The notes beneath the pieces are model-generated. The model did no database searches, was not told the DNA's origin, and saw only the letters and a program-made list of their open reading frames with translations. Shown piece after piece: positions 30,704 through 39,040 of a stretch of DNA of 64,000 nt (its first letter is position 1; every line of letters starts with the position of its first letter). Both the position numbers and the translations under genes were made by a program. Source of the stretch: Vibrio ruber DSM 16370 (GTDB taxonomy: Bacteria; Pseudomonadota; Gammaproteobacteria; Enterobacterales; Vibrionaceae); the NCBI RefSeq assembly GCF_900163965.1, contig NZ_FULE01000015.1:1-64000 (forward strand), in the 5' to 3' direction.

Positions 30704-31178
30704 TTATTTAGACAACACCCTATCGTATAAACATTCTCTCATTGTTTTGTTGTTGTCATTCACCCTTTTTCGGATAGGCTTCATTGGTTCTCGTATAAGC
30801 ACTTAAATACCATACATAGCATTGAATAGGTTACAGAAAACATCCAGAAAAAATTGACATCGACATGACATCCTTTGATACAGGTAGGTTTTGCAAGAAA
30901 TTGCATTGTTTTAACAATCAGTAAGGTGTGATGTAGCGGTTTGGTACACGAAGCAGTAACGCTGTTGGTTTGGGACGCAATAACGTTCCTCTATGTCATT
31001 AGCACTTCCGCAACACACCAGGGAGTGAGGTTGGACGGACCATATTATTAAAGTAACCAAAAGCATCTTTTTGAGTTCAGCACACGTAATCAGGGTCGGA
31101 TTGACCAAAGCGGGAAGACAGAACTTACCCAAGGTGGGTAAAGCCAAAACCCAGAAAGTATCCACATAAAAAGAACAA
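30704..31178. other. Long intergenic stretch upstream of the orphan gene
   Basis: No convincing gene was found. An 84-codon minus-strand frame at 30911-31165 has no good ribosome site. It covers two imperfect direct repeats (GGTTTGG...AGTAACG near 30937 and GGTTTGGGACGCAATAACG near 30966). AATAAC/GTTAT inverted bases at 30697-30708 may be the 5' cassette junction. Confidence 0.35.
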
Positions 31179-31207
31179 TGCCAGTCAGCTTAACTGACTG
31201 GCATTAC
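31179..31207 (-). terminator. Intrinsic terminator of the methyltransferase gene
   Basis: AATGCCAGTCAG pairs with CTGACTGGCATT around a short loop. On the minus strand the stem is followed by TGTTCTTTTTA, a good U-tract. Confidence 0.75.
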
Positions 31208-31280
31208 GCCATTACGGCGCTGTTTTTTAAAACGAGACTTGAGGTTGAGGTGACAATTGAAGCACATCAAGTTATGTTCA

Positions 31281-31865
31281 TTATTTAATCGCTATCCCCA
31301 TCATCACGGACAGAGTCGACCCTTGTTTGGTTTTGATCTTAAATACCTGAGTCACATTCACCTGCGCAAAACCAGCCTGAATCAACTCATCTTGCATCTC
31401 AACCATACCTAACCCCGACGTTCGGTCTTCATCATCAATAATCCAGTCCCAGTGCATAAACGCACTTCCCTGATTGAGCAGCGAATAAATAATCTCTAAC
31501 GACTCCGCCAAATGCGGTAAAAATTCACACACAGAGACGGCAACCACCAAATCAAACTGTTTACGAAAAGCCGGATGCTGAGCAACGAGACCTCTTGTCA
31601 AAGCATCAACAACCGGCTCAACATTTGTCAGTTCTTTTTTATCGAGCTCTTCGATCATGGCCTCAGATGCATCCAATGCAACAATTGAGCGTGCTTGTGG
31701 CGACATCATCTCACTTAACAAGCCAGTTCCACATCCCAAATCCAGAATGTGTTTGCCTTCCAAATTAATATTCTTTGTTAATTCAGCAAATACTTTTTCT
31801 GTCAGCTCTCTATTGACCTGATCAGATTCCCAAGCCGTAGCGAGTTCATCCCAATCCTTCGCCAT
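31281..31865 (-). CDS. Class I SAM-dependent methyltransferase
   Basis: 194 residues. SAM-binding motif I is ILDLGCGTGLLSEMM, followed by SIVALDASEAMIEEL (acidic residue contacting the ribose) and FDLVVAVSVCEFLPH. The substrate cannot be predicted. ATG 31865 follows GGAGGTCACG; an upstream start at 31877 overlaps the ribosome site and is rejected. It is a single gene with its own terminator. Confidence 0.88.
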   Translation of the reverse strand: MAKDWDELATAWESDQVNRELTEKVFAELTKNINLEGKHILDLGCGTGLLSEMMSPQARSIVALDASEAMIEELDKKELTNVEPVVDALTRGLVAQHPAFRKQFDLVVAVSVCEFLPHLAESLEIIYSLLNQGSAFMHWDWIIDDEDRTSGLGMVEMQDELIQAGFAQVNVTQVFKIKTKQGSTLSVMMGIAIK

Positions 31866-32066
31866 CGTGACCTCCATCCAACTCCGATTCAGGGATTAGA
31901 ATAACCAAAACGGCCTTCGCTTCATAGCGTTACCGCTTCATCACCGTACAGATTTGTCACCTACGTCCCAACTCGCTATCACGAAAGTAGAAAATTGGTC
32001 ACTAGACCAGCAATTCTCAGCAAAAATCGTAATCACGTCTGTCCTTCTAAAGCTGCAACAACGTCT

Positions 32067-32338
32067 GCTGCTATGTCTGTCCCCTGAAGACCATTTTATT
32101 TTGCTGCTATGTCTGTCCCCTGAAGACCATTTTATTTAGCTTCGTAATCGTCAAGAGCTTGCCCGTATAAAACGTAGCCTGTTTCACCTAAATCCAGATT
32201 CATCGTCTCTGTTTTAAGCTGCTGCTATGTCTGTCCCCTGAAGACCATTTTATTTAGCTTCGTAATCGTCAAGAGCTTGCCCGTATAAAACGTAGCCTGT
32301 TTCACCTAAATCCAGATTCATCGTCTCTGTTTTAAGCT
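32067..32338. repeat. 118-bp perfect tandem duplication covering the 3' end of the DUF3299 gene
   Basis: Bases 32103-32220 and 32221-32338 are identical. A further 35-bp partial copy starts at 32067. Each unit begins with GCTGCTATGTCTGTCCCCTG, a REP-like half-site, and continues through the last ~90 bases of the leftward DUF3299 gene. The outer copy is non-functional duplicated sequence downstream of the stop. Confidence 0.9.
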
Positions 32339-32765
32339 GGCCGACAACATAAACAATATCCCATAATTGCCGAATCGGGGCCCCGTGCTCAAATTTGACA
32401 TAAATAATCTGATTCGGTGGCGGCGGCGGGACATGAATACATGCCCCGAGAAATGGCACCAGCAGAAACTCTGTTACGGTTTTATCATCACCTTCCAATG
32501 GAATGACAAATCCTGGAATTTTCACCATTTTTCCATCCAAATCATGCCGAACCCCACCAATCTTCAATTGTGGTGGTGTATCATTATCATGATCAATGGG
32601 TGTTGTGCGAACGGGGGGCTCTTGGTGACGCTCTCCCTCAGGGATTAAATCTTCCCATGATAGCGTGATGACTGACTGTTGCTGAACCTGTGCACTAACA
32701 TGCCCCGCCAGTAACCCCAAACCAATATAAAAAAATACCACCCAAGCTGCTTTTCTTCTGATCAT
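32250..32765 (-). CDS. DUF3299 periplasmic protein
   Basis: 171 residues. The signal peptide runs from MIRRKAAWVVFFYIGLGLLA to VSA-Q. The mature protein has the DUF3299 pattern: LSWEDLIP, VKIPGFVIPLEGD and EFLLVPFLGACIHVPPPPPN. The invariant cysteine-histidine loop suggests metal or ligand binding, but no function is established. ATG 32765 is used; a TTG at 32777 is less likely. Its 3' end is duplicated downstream. It is divergent from phoA. Confidence 0.85.
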   Translation of the reverse strand: MIRRKAAWVVFFYIGLGLLAGHVSAQVQQQSVITLSWEDLIPEGERHQEPPVRTTPIDHDNDTPPQLKIGGVRHDLDGKMVKIPGFVIPLEGDDKTVTEFLLVPFLGACIHVPPPPPNQIIYVKFEHGAPIRQLWDIVYVVGQLKTETMNLDLGETGYVLYGQALDDYEAK

Positions 32766-32960
32766 CGATTCATCCAAAACTTTATTTTAAGGGCTGATTT
32801 ATCTTGCTCATCAATATACTGAATCAATCTATAAAAAATATAGCCATACAAAAATTTAATGATTTATTCATAAATGATTCATGTTTTTCAGTGTTAATAG
32901 ACAACTAATCTCAATGTGGTATCAGTGGATATTATAAGAAAGAAAACACGGAGAATTTTT

Positions 32961-34442
32961 GTGAAAAACACCCATATTTTATTAGCCAGTGGACTGATGG
33001 CGTCACTTGTCGGTTGTACTTCAACCAGTGGAACGTCTCAAATAAATACACCGCAAAAAAACGATGCTTGGTTTGTTCAGGCTCAGCAGCAAATAGCCAA
33101 AGCCAAAGCGAATAAACCCATTGATAAGCCAGCTAAAAATGTCATTCTGTTTGTTGGTGACGGCATGAGTGTCGGTACAATCACCGCCGCCCGCATTTAT
33201 GAAGGTCAACGTCGTGGTCTGCTCGGTGAAGAGTATCAACTCGCGATGGAACAACTTCCTTATGTCGCTCTTTCTAAGACTTATAATACCGACGCACAAA
33301 CCCCTGATTCAGCGGGTACGGCAAGTGCGATGGTCACCGGAGTTAAAACGAAACAAGGCATTATCAGCGTTGATGACAACGTTCAAAGAGGTTTTTGTAA
33401 TACCCAAATCGGTCACGAGGCCAAAACCGCTTGGGAAATGGCTGCTGAGAAAGGACTGTCCGTTGGGGTTGTTTCAACGGCTCGCATTACACACGCAACA
33501 CCAGCAACCACTTACGCACACTCAGCGGATCGTAACTGGGAAAATGACACCAAACTCCCAAACATCGCGAAAAACCAAGGTTGTATTGATATCGCGCAAC
33601 AGTTGATCAATTTCAATGGTGGTAAAGGGATGGATGTTGTTTTCGGTGGCGGACGTCGTGAGTTCCTACCGGCAACAACGGTTGATCCTGAGGGTAAAAA
33701 AGGTAAACGTAAAGATGGCCGCAATCTGATTTCCGAGTGGCAGGCAAAACACCCAAATGCACAATATGTGTATGACAAAGCAGGGTTTGATACGCTCAAT
33801 GGCAATACTAAACAGGCATTTGGTCTGTTTGAAAGTAGCCATATGAAGTATGAAGCTGACCGCAGAAACGGTGAACCATCGGTTGCAGAAATGACAGCTA
33901 AAGCGATTGATATTCTGTCTAAAAATAAAGATGGTTATCTGCTGATGGTTGAAGCCGGACGTATCGACCACGCCCACCACGATGGCAATGCCGCGCGAGC
34001 GTTGATTGATACTGTTGCTTATGATGATGCGATCAAAGCGGCACTAGACAAAACCAATCCAGAGGACACTCTCATCATCGTGACTGCTGACCACGCACAC
34101 ACCCTGATTTCAAACGGATATGCTGATCGTGGTAATCCTATTCTTGGTCTGTCCAAGAAAAATGGTCAGTATAACGTCGATGATTATGGTAAACGCTATA
34201 CAACGCTGTCATACGGAAACGGTCCGGGCGCAGTCAAAGGCGCACGTTCTAACCCAACAGAACAAGAAGTGATGGATCTTGACTACAGACAACAATCTTT
34301 AGTGCGACTGTCCTCTGAAACGCACTCGGGTGAAGATGTCGCAATTTTTGCGCGCGGCCCTGAAGCTTACCTTTTCCAAGGTGCTGTAGAACAAAACTAC
34401 ATCTTCCATGTGATGAATGAAGCGCTGGGTTTAACCAAGTAA
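32961..34442 (+). CDS. phoA: Alkaline phosphatase, lipoprotein form
   Basis: 493 residues from GTG 32961, with GGAG eight bases upstream. The lipobox LVGC places lipidated Cys at residue 19. The metal site NVILFVGDGMS, the catalytic serine in TPDSAGTASAM, and the zinc ligands in AGRIDHAHHDG, TADHAH and SETHSGEDVAIF are all present. It hydrolyses phosphate monoesters in the periplasm or at the cell surface. No Pho box was seen upstream, so phosphate control is not evident from the sequence. Confidence 0.93.
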   Translation: MKNTHILLASGLMASLVGCTSTSGTSQINTPQKNDAWFVQAQQQIAKAKANKPIDKPAKNVILFVGDGMSVGTITAARIYEGQRRGLLGEEYQLAMEQLPYVALSKTYNTDAQTPDSAGTASAMVTGVKTKQGIISVDDNVQRGFCNTQIGHEAKTAWEMAAEKGLSVGVVSTARITHATPATTYAHSADRNWENDTKLPNIAKNQGCIDIAQQLINFNGGKGMDVVFGGGRREFLPATTVDPEGKKGKRKDGRNLISEWQAKHPNAQYVYDKAGFDTLNGNTKQAFGLFESSHMKYEADRRNGEPSVAEMTAKAIDILSKNKDGYLLMVEAGRIDHAHHDGNAARALIDTVAYDDAIKAALDKTNPEDTLIIVTADHAHTLISNGYADRGNPILGLSKKNGQYNVDDYGKRYTTLSYGNGPGAVKGARSNPTEQEVMDLDYRQQSLVRLSSETHSGEDVAIFARGPEAYLFQGAVEQNYIFHVMNEALGLTK

Positions 34443-34490
34443 TAATCAGATATCGAGCCTAATTGCTTGATTATTAACACAACGAAAAGT

Positions 34491-34531
34491 CATGCTGAGG
34501 GAGTAAACATCTTTCAGCATGGCTTTTTATT
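34491..34531 (+). terminator. Intrinsic terminator of phoA
   Basis: CATGCTGA (34491-34498) pairs with TCAGCATG (34514-34521), followed by GCTTTTTATTT. Confidence 0.8.
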
Positions 34532-34760
34532 TGGACACACACTGTAGTGTAAAGGGGATTCTATCTTATTTATGTGGACACACGCTGGATTATATGGACA
34601 TACATCAACAACATAGACACACAAAACATCTTCAGTTATTGAAAGTTATTGAACTTTTATTCTACATAGAAATAATAGGAAGGATTTTAATACTGCATAG
34701 ATATACTAGAGTATTTTCAAAGGATCAATATATCTCTGGACATATATGTCAGATGACTCG
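34531..34760. repeat. REP-like cluster downstream of the RAYT gene
   Basis: Several GGACA-type half-sites lie here: TTGGACACACACTG at 34531, TGTGGACACACGCTGG at ~34573, TATGGACATACATC at ~34592, and TGGACATATATGTCAG near 34737. The AT-rich DNA between them has no convincing gene. Confidence 0.5.
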
Positions 34761-34779
34761 CTGTTTATCAGGCAGAAAA

Positions 34780-35736
34780 TTAGATAGATAATCCATGAAT
34801 GCGTTGTCTATTTAATTTGATTTTTACTGAGTGTAAGTGTTCCGATGTTCCAATCCAGAGACAACGTTTTTGTTCCAGTCGAAAACACAAATCAAGACTC
34901 TCTCTTGGCTTCAAAGATAATCGAGCCAAAATCGTAGGCTGGTTAGGCTCAATATAGCCAGTTTTACCTTCCCGCATCTGTCGGCCAACCCAATCCACCC
35001 ATTCAACATAATCAAGCAAACCAAATGGAATAGCATCTGACTTTTCTAACTCTACATCACGAATAAACGGCAGAAGCCCTGTGGGATTAAGTTGACGGCA
35101 TTTAAGTGAATCCAATCGCCTTTTGATAGAAGTATATTGCGAGGCTTCCGGCGTCGGTGCGATACCAGCTCTGACCGGATTTAAATCTGTATATGCCATG
35201 GCAGCCAACAACGCTTTCTCATCGAGCAGAGCCTGTGATTTAAATCGTCCTTCCCAAAAGTGGCCACCACACCGATCTTCTTGATTAGCTTGTCTGGCAA
35301 TACTAAAATTGAGCTCTTTCATAAACCAACTCAAGGAATATAGCCGTTCCCGCCAGAGATGAATGATTTTTTTACAAACCGGTATCTCGGCTGCTGAAGC
35401 CCGTCCCTTCAGATAACGCAAAATCTGTGGTGGTAATAGATGTTCCCTCGACCAACGTTCAATAACAACCTTATCAGAAAGCTGTTGTGCCTTTGATTGA
35501 TTAATATGTACAACCAAATGATAGTGGTTACTCATCACAGCATAAGCACAGATATCGATACAATACACCTGAGCCAAAGCCAAAATGCGCTGTTCGACCC
35601 ACTGACGACGGTGCCCATAAGACTGCCCCGTCAGTGGATCCTCCCCACAAAGAAAAGCACGTCGGACACAGCGAGATACACAGTGATAATAAGTAGTGGT
35701 ATTGAGAGAAACAAGTTGTGCTCTGGCAATTGTCAT
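34780..35736 (-). CDS. REP-associated tyrosine transposase (RAYT, Y1 HUH family)
   Basis: About 318 residues. The Y1 HUH metal motif is AVMSNHYHLVVHI, preceded by TTYYHCVSRCVRRAFLCGED. The helix bearing the catalytic tyrosine is MAYTDLNPVRAGI. A ~120-residue C-terminal extension is typical of this subgroup and absent from simple IS200 transposases. RAYTs are single-copy genes flanked by REP palindromes that they process; matching repeats lie on both sides. ATG 35736 is preferred, with alternatives at 35748 and GTG 35766. Confidence 0.85.
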   Translation of the reverse strand: MTIARAQLVSLNTTTYYHCVSRCVRRAFLCGEDPLTGQSYGHRRQWVEQRILALAQVYCIDICAYAVMSNHYHLVVHINQSKAQQLSDKVVIERWSREHLLPPQILRYLKGRASAAEIPVCKKIIHLWRERLYSLSWFMKELNFSIARQANQEDRCGGHFWEGRFKSQALLDEKALLAAMAYTDLNPVRAGIAPTPEASQYTSIKRRLDSLKCRQLNPTGLLPFIRDVELEKSDAIPFGLLDYVEWVDWVGRQMREGKTGYIEPNQPTILARLSLKPRESLDLCFRLEQKRCLWIGTSEHLHSVKIKLNRQRIHGLSI

Positions 35737-35895
35737 CAGAAAATCCATATTGACGAATGAGTGCACAAAAGTATTTCAAATCATAAGGTTAAGATAAACA
35801 TGGAATGTTATATGATACGTGTCATATAACATTTTTGATGTAACCTTTATGTCGATAAAGTATGACATACTTATCTAATTCTAAGGGCTCCTTGG

Positions 35896-36055
35896 GTGTC
35901 TGTCCCTCCATTCAAAGTATCTGTCCTCAGCCCCCTTAACTGTCTGTCTCCAGAACCAAAAAACCATGCCGGATATAAAATCTGCAGCATGGTTTTTATT
36001 TTATATAGCATCTGTCCTCGGTAGACCGTCCTAAAACGTCTGTCCCCGGTAGACC
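35896..36055. repeat. REP-like cluster upstream of the RAYT gene
   Basis: Five TCTGTCC or CTGTCTGTC half-sites occur here: GTGTCTGTCCCTCC at 35896, ATCTGTCCTCAG at ~35919, CTGTCTGTCTCC at ~35940, TCTGTCCTCGGTAGACC at 36011 and GTCTGTCCCCGGTAGACC at 36038. The last two share a GGTAGACC tail. GTAG is also the tetranucleotide recognised by the E. coli RAYT. Confidence 0.6.
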
Positions 36056-36057
36056 AA

Positions 36058-37032
36058 TCAGGCCGTAGATGGCTCCGTCACCTCACTGGTCGTTACTTTC
36101 TCACAGCGCTTAACATTCACAAGCTGAACACTGATTGCGGCAAAAACCACCAGCCCCATGCCACATAAACTTAACCAGTCAGCTTGTGCTGCCTCTATGA
36201 CGTCTGTCCACCATCCCATAGCGACACATAACTCAGTCAGTAAGAAAGCCATCACAGGCGTCACTGCGATAACAGAACTCACTTGTACCGTTTTCCAATA
36301 CGTCAGCGATTTGGCAAAAGCCCCATAAGCTACAACAGTATTAAGGCAGCAAAACAGTGCAATCAACCACTCTTCCAATGACATTTTTAGCAAATCTGCC
36401 GGAGATGTCAGAGGCAGCATCACGACCATTGCCATGAGATAAATCCCTAACAATATATTGGATGAGTCAAGTTGCTTAAAAAGGGACTTTTGGACTAACG
36501 CATAAAGGCTCCATGCCAGCGCAGACACAAAAATAATACCCACGCCAGACAACAATGCTACCGTTTCGGTCTCGCTCCCACTTCGCAATACAGGATGGAA
36601 AAAGATCAATAACCCCGCAAACAACAAAGCGAAACATCCCCACTGTTGCCAAGAAATATATTCTTTAAAGAAAACCGCGCCACCAATCGCCAAAAATAAA
36701 GGCGCCATTTGCATACTTAATTGGGAAGATCCCGGTGTCAGATAAACCAAACTCCACGCATAGCAGGTGTAATTAATCATTAATAACACTCCAGCCAATC
36801 CCAAGCGCAGCCATTCTGAACGTTTCAATTGCCGATACTGAACTAAACGATTGTTTCGCTTTTGCCATAACCAAACGATAGCTCCGGCAACTGTAAAACG
36901 CAGCCATGTCAGTGTCACAGGATCAGCAAAATTGCTTGATAATTTCAATGCTATCGCAATCATTCCCCACGCAATCATGGTTGTACAACTCAATAACAGC
37001 CCGTATATAAAATTACGTGATACGTTCACCAC
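36058..37032 (-). CDS. EamA/DMT-family transporter
   Basis: A 324-residue inner-membrane protein with ten spans in two EamA repeats (TWLRFTVAGAIVWLW, YLTPGSSQLSMQMAPLFLA, and in the second half NTVVAYGAFAKSLTYW and VSSVIAVTPVMAFLL). Such proteins usually export amino acids or related metabolites. It starts at GTG with AGGA upstream. It is divergent from a LysR gene, which probably controls it. The RAYT repeats reach to within a few bases of its stop. Confidence 0.88.
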   Translation of the reverse strand: MVNVSRNFIYGLLLSCTTMIAWGMIAIALKLSSNFADPVTLTWLRFTVAGAIVWLWQKRNNRLVQYRQLKRSEWLRLGLAGVLLMINYTCYAWSLVYLTPGSSQLSMQMAPLFLAIGGAVFFKEYISWQQWGCFALLFAGLLIFFHPVLRSGSETETVALLSGVGIIFVSALAWSLYALVQKSLFKQLDSSNILLGIYLMAMVVMLPLTSPADLLKMSLEEWLIALFCCLNTVVAYGAFAKSLTYWKTVQVSSVIAVTPVMAFLLTELCVAMGWWTDVIEAAQADWLSLCGMGLVVFAAISVQLVNVKRCEKVTTSEVTEPSTA

Positions 37033-37139
37033 TCATCCTCTCGCGAAAAATATCCTTTCTAGACATATCATGCGGTTCTCTTCTCAAACAATCCAATGCA
37101 TAATGTTTCTAACAATTATGCAAAAAATGGGATAAATAG

Positions 37140-38099
37140 GTGTTATCGTCAGAATTACAGAATATAGAGATGAAAACATTGATGGGACTGCTCTACCTAC
37201 TAGAAGAGCGGAATGTCAGTAAAGCAGCCAATCGCCTATTTTTAAGTCAATCTGCGATGAGTCGACTATTACAACGTCTGCGTGATGCATTTGACGATCC
37301 GCTGTTTATCCGGACCTCGAAAGGCATGGTTCCGACAGCAAAAGCCGCAGCGCTTGAATACCCAATTCGTCAGATGGTTGAGCAAATGGCAGCCCTTAAC
37401 TCCATCCGTACTTTTTCTCCGCACCAAACTGAGCGCTCATTTCGTTTACAGACAACTCATTATCAGGCTCAGGCTTATGTGCCTTACATCGCTTCTCGGT
37501 TTTACCAAAATGCTCCAAATGCCTCGCTTGAAACCAGTACCATTACCGAAACCAGCTTGATCCACTCAACAGAACATTATGTTGATGTTGTGCTCGTCAG
37601 CAATTACATTCAGGTTCCTAATTCATTTGAACGATGCCTGCTTGGGCGAGAAAAATTCGGCTGTATTATGTCGAGAAATCATCCGCTGGCGAAGAAAGAT
37701 GAAATTACATTGGATGACTATATCAGACATAACCATATTCTGGTCAGCATGGGAGGCACATCCCGAAACTTCATCAATGATGCACTAAAAGAGCAGGTCA
37801 AAGAACGACGATTTTCCTTCCGAACTCCTTATTTTCTTGCGGCCTTGGCAACTGTAGGGCAGACCGATCTACTGCTCAGTTCTAGCCGTTTACTGGCTGA
37901 ACGGTTTCAAGATCAATTTGGACTGACGATTCGAGACCTCCCCTTCTCGTTCCCAGATCCGGAATATTACCTCTGCTGGCCCAAAGCACTGGCTGATGAT
38001 CCCGGTAGTCAGTGGTTCCGTTCACTTTGCCGGGATGTGATACAAGATATGATTCCCTATCCAGAGAAAAATATTCAAGCAAAAGACTCGCCTGAATAA
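37140..38099 (+). CDS. LysR-family regulator
   Basis: 319 residues. The N-terminal DNA-binding domain is LEERNVSKAANRLFLSQSAM followed by SRLLQRLRDAFDDPLFIRT, then the LysR sensor domain. The GTG start at 37140 has GGGA eight bases upstream; an ATG at 37170 would remove ten residues. It is divergent from the EamA transporter with ~107 bp between the starts, so that is the likely target. Confidence 0.88.
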   Translation: MLSSELQNIEMKTLMGLLYLLEERNVSKAANRLFLSQSAMSRLLQRLRDAFDDPLFIRTSKGMVPTAKAAALEYPIRQMVEQMAALNSIRTFSPHQTERSFRLQTTHYQAQAYVPYIASRFYQNAPNASLETSTITETSLIHSTEHYVDVVLVSNYIQVPNSFERCLLGREKFGCIMSRNHPLAKKDEITLDDYIRHNHILVSMGGTSRNFINDALKEQVKERRFSFRTPYFLAALATVGQTDLLLSSSRLLAERFQDQFGLTIRDLPFSFPDPEYYLCWPKALADDPGSQWFRSLCRDVIQDMIPYPEKNIQAKDSPE

Positions 38100-38107
38100 G
38101 GTTTCAT

Positions 38108-38548
38108 TCACCGCTCATCTTTCGGTGAATCCATGACCACCATAGTGGTGATTGAATTGACTTGAGCGCATTCCCCTAGAACTTCGGAATGGAATCGCTT
38201 ATAAGCCAATAAATCTTTCGTTTCTACTCGAAGTAAGTACTCATTATCACCGGTAATGTTATGGCACTCAGTTACCTCCGGTGCAAACTGTACATGCCCC
38301 TCAAATGCCAGTTGAGCACTTTTACTATGATCCGACAATCCAATAGAAACATAAGCAATAAAACCAATCTCTAGCTTATGCTTATCAATGACCGCCCGAT
38401 AACCTTTAATCGTCCCATTACGTTCCAGCTCCTGAACTCTTCTTAATGTTGCCGAAGGTGATAACCCAACCCGTTCAGCAAGTTCAACATTCGAGATTCG
38501 TCCAAAGCGAGTCAGATCTTGCAATATTTTTTCGTCAAATCGATCCAT
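38108..38548 (-). CDS. Lrp/AsnC-family regulator
   Basis: 146 residues. The N-terminal helix-turn-helix is ISNVELAERVGLSPSATLRR. The C-terminal RAM ligand-binding domain includes ECHNITGDNEYLLRVE and LGECAQVNSITTMVVM. It converges on the LysR gene with an 8-bp gap. It probably senses an amino acid, and the nearby methionine synthase and exporter genes make amino-acid control plausible (inference). Confidence 0.9.
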   Translation of the reverse strand: MDRFDEKILQDLTRFGRISNVELAERVGLSPSATLRRVQELERNGTIKGYRAVIDKHKLEIGFIAYVSIGLSDHSKSAQLAFEGHVQFAPEVTECHNITGDNEYLLRVETKDLLAYKRFHSEVLGECAQVNSITTMVVMDSPKDER

Positions 38549-38576
38549 CTTTCAACTCATGTGGTTAAGAGCGATG

Positions 38577-38626
38577 CTCGAGCTATAGTAACGATGGCGA
38601 TTGTAATGTAAACCCGTTTCTTTATC
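38577..38626 (-). pseudogene. Rhs core relic
   Basis: The minus strand reads DKETGLHYNRHRYYS directly upstream of the Lrp gene. This matches DAETGLHYNRHRYYSPGTG of the Rhs protein encoded at 44-49 kb. Similarity stops abruptly on both sides, at REP-like sequence and at the lrp start, so it is a short transplanted fragment. Confidence 0.7.
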
Positions 38627-38644
38627 GCTGTCCCCCCCCTAAAA

Positions 38645-38785
38645 AGGACAGTCACCTTAACAGGGCGCTCGGTTCGGTGACTGTCCTCATAAGATCGGTC
38701 TTTGTATGATCGAAAAGCGACTGTCCTCGTACCCACACAAAACTCCGTGGCAGCCTTGCAAACCAAAAACCGTCTGTCCCCATAA
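38645..38785. repeat. REP-like inverted repeat cluster
   Basis: AGGACAGTCACC (38645-38656) and GGTGACTGTCCT (38676-38687) are a perfect 12-bp inverted pair. Further half-sites GACTGTCCTCG (~38719) and GTCTGTCCCC (38772) follow. An 83-codon frame across this region is an artefact of the repeats. The rest of the gap to 39040 is AT-rich promoter DNA for mesX. Confidence 0.7.
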
Positions 38786-39040
38786 GTAAGAAGACCTACC
38801 TGAATCATGAATTTTTCTCATGTTGAGAGTGAAGTAAAATGAATATTAATCAACAAGCAAACCAAGTATAAAAATAGACAGCGCTTCACATAAGATAAAG
38901 AGCCATCGTGTTAAATCAGACGATTCTTCGAAAATAGCAAAAAACAGTGAAGTAACGCTTGGGAAAATAAAAAAATAACATCCCAGCGAAGAGAGTCAGG
39001 AAGTAAGTTCAGCTTTTTAAGGAATAGGATAACAATCACC

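Noticed and set aside
30911..31165. 84-codon minus-strand frame
   Set aside because: No ribosome site; it covers imperfect direct repeats; no recognisable protein features.
32067..32338. Possible CRISPR array
   Set aside because: The repeats are directly abutting 118-bp units without spacers, so this is a simple tandem duplication.
32780..32960. Pho box upstream of phoA
   Set aside because: No CTGTCAT-type tandem repeat could be found in this AT-rich stretch.
34519..34791. 90-codon plus-strand frame after phoA
   Set aside because: Its sequence is made of REP-like half-sites and begins inside the phoA terminator.
38557..38808. 83-codon minus-strand frame
   Set aside because: It runs through the Rhs relic and REP-like repeats, with no ribosome site or protein-like composition.
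38880..39040. MetJ boxes upstream of mesX
   Set aside because: Only a weak AGACGATT match is present, without a second adjacent box.
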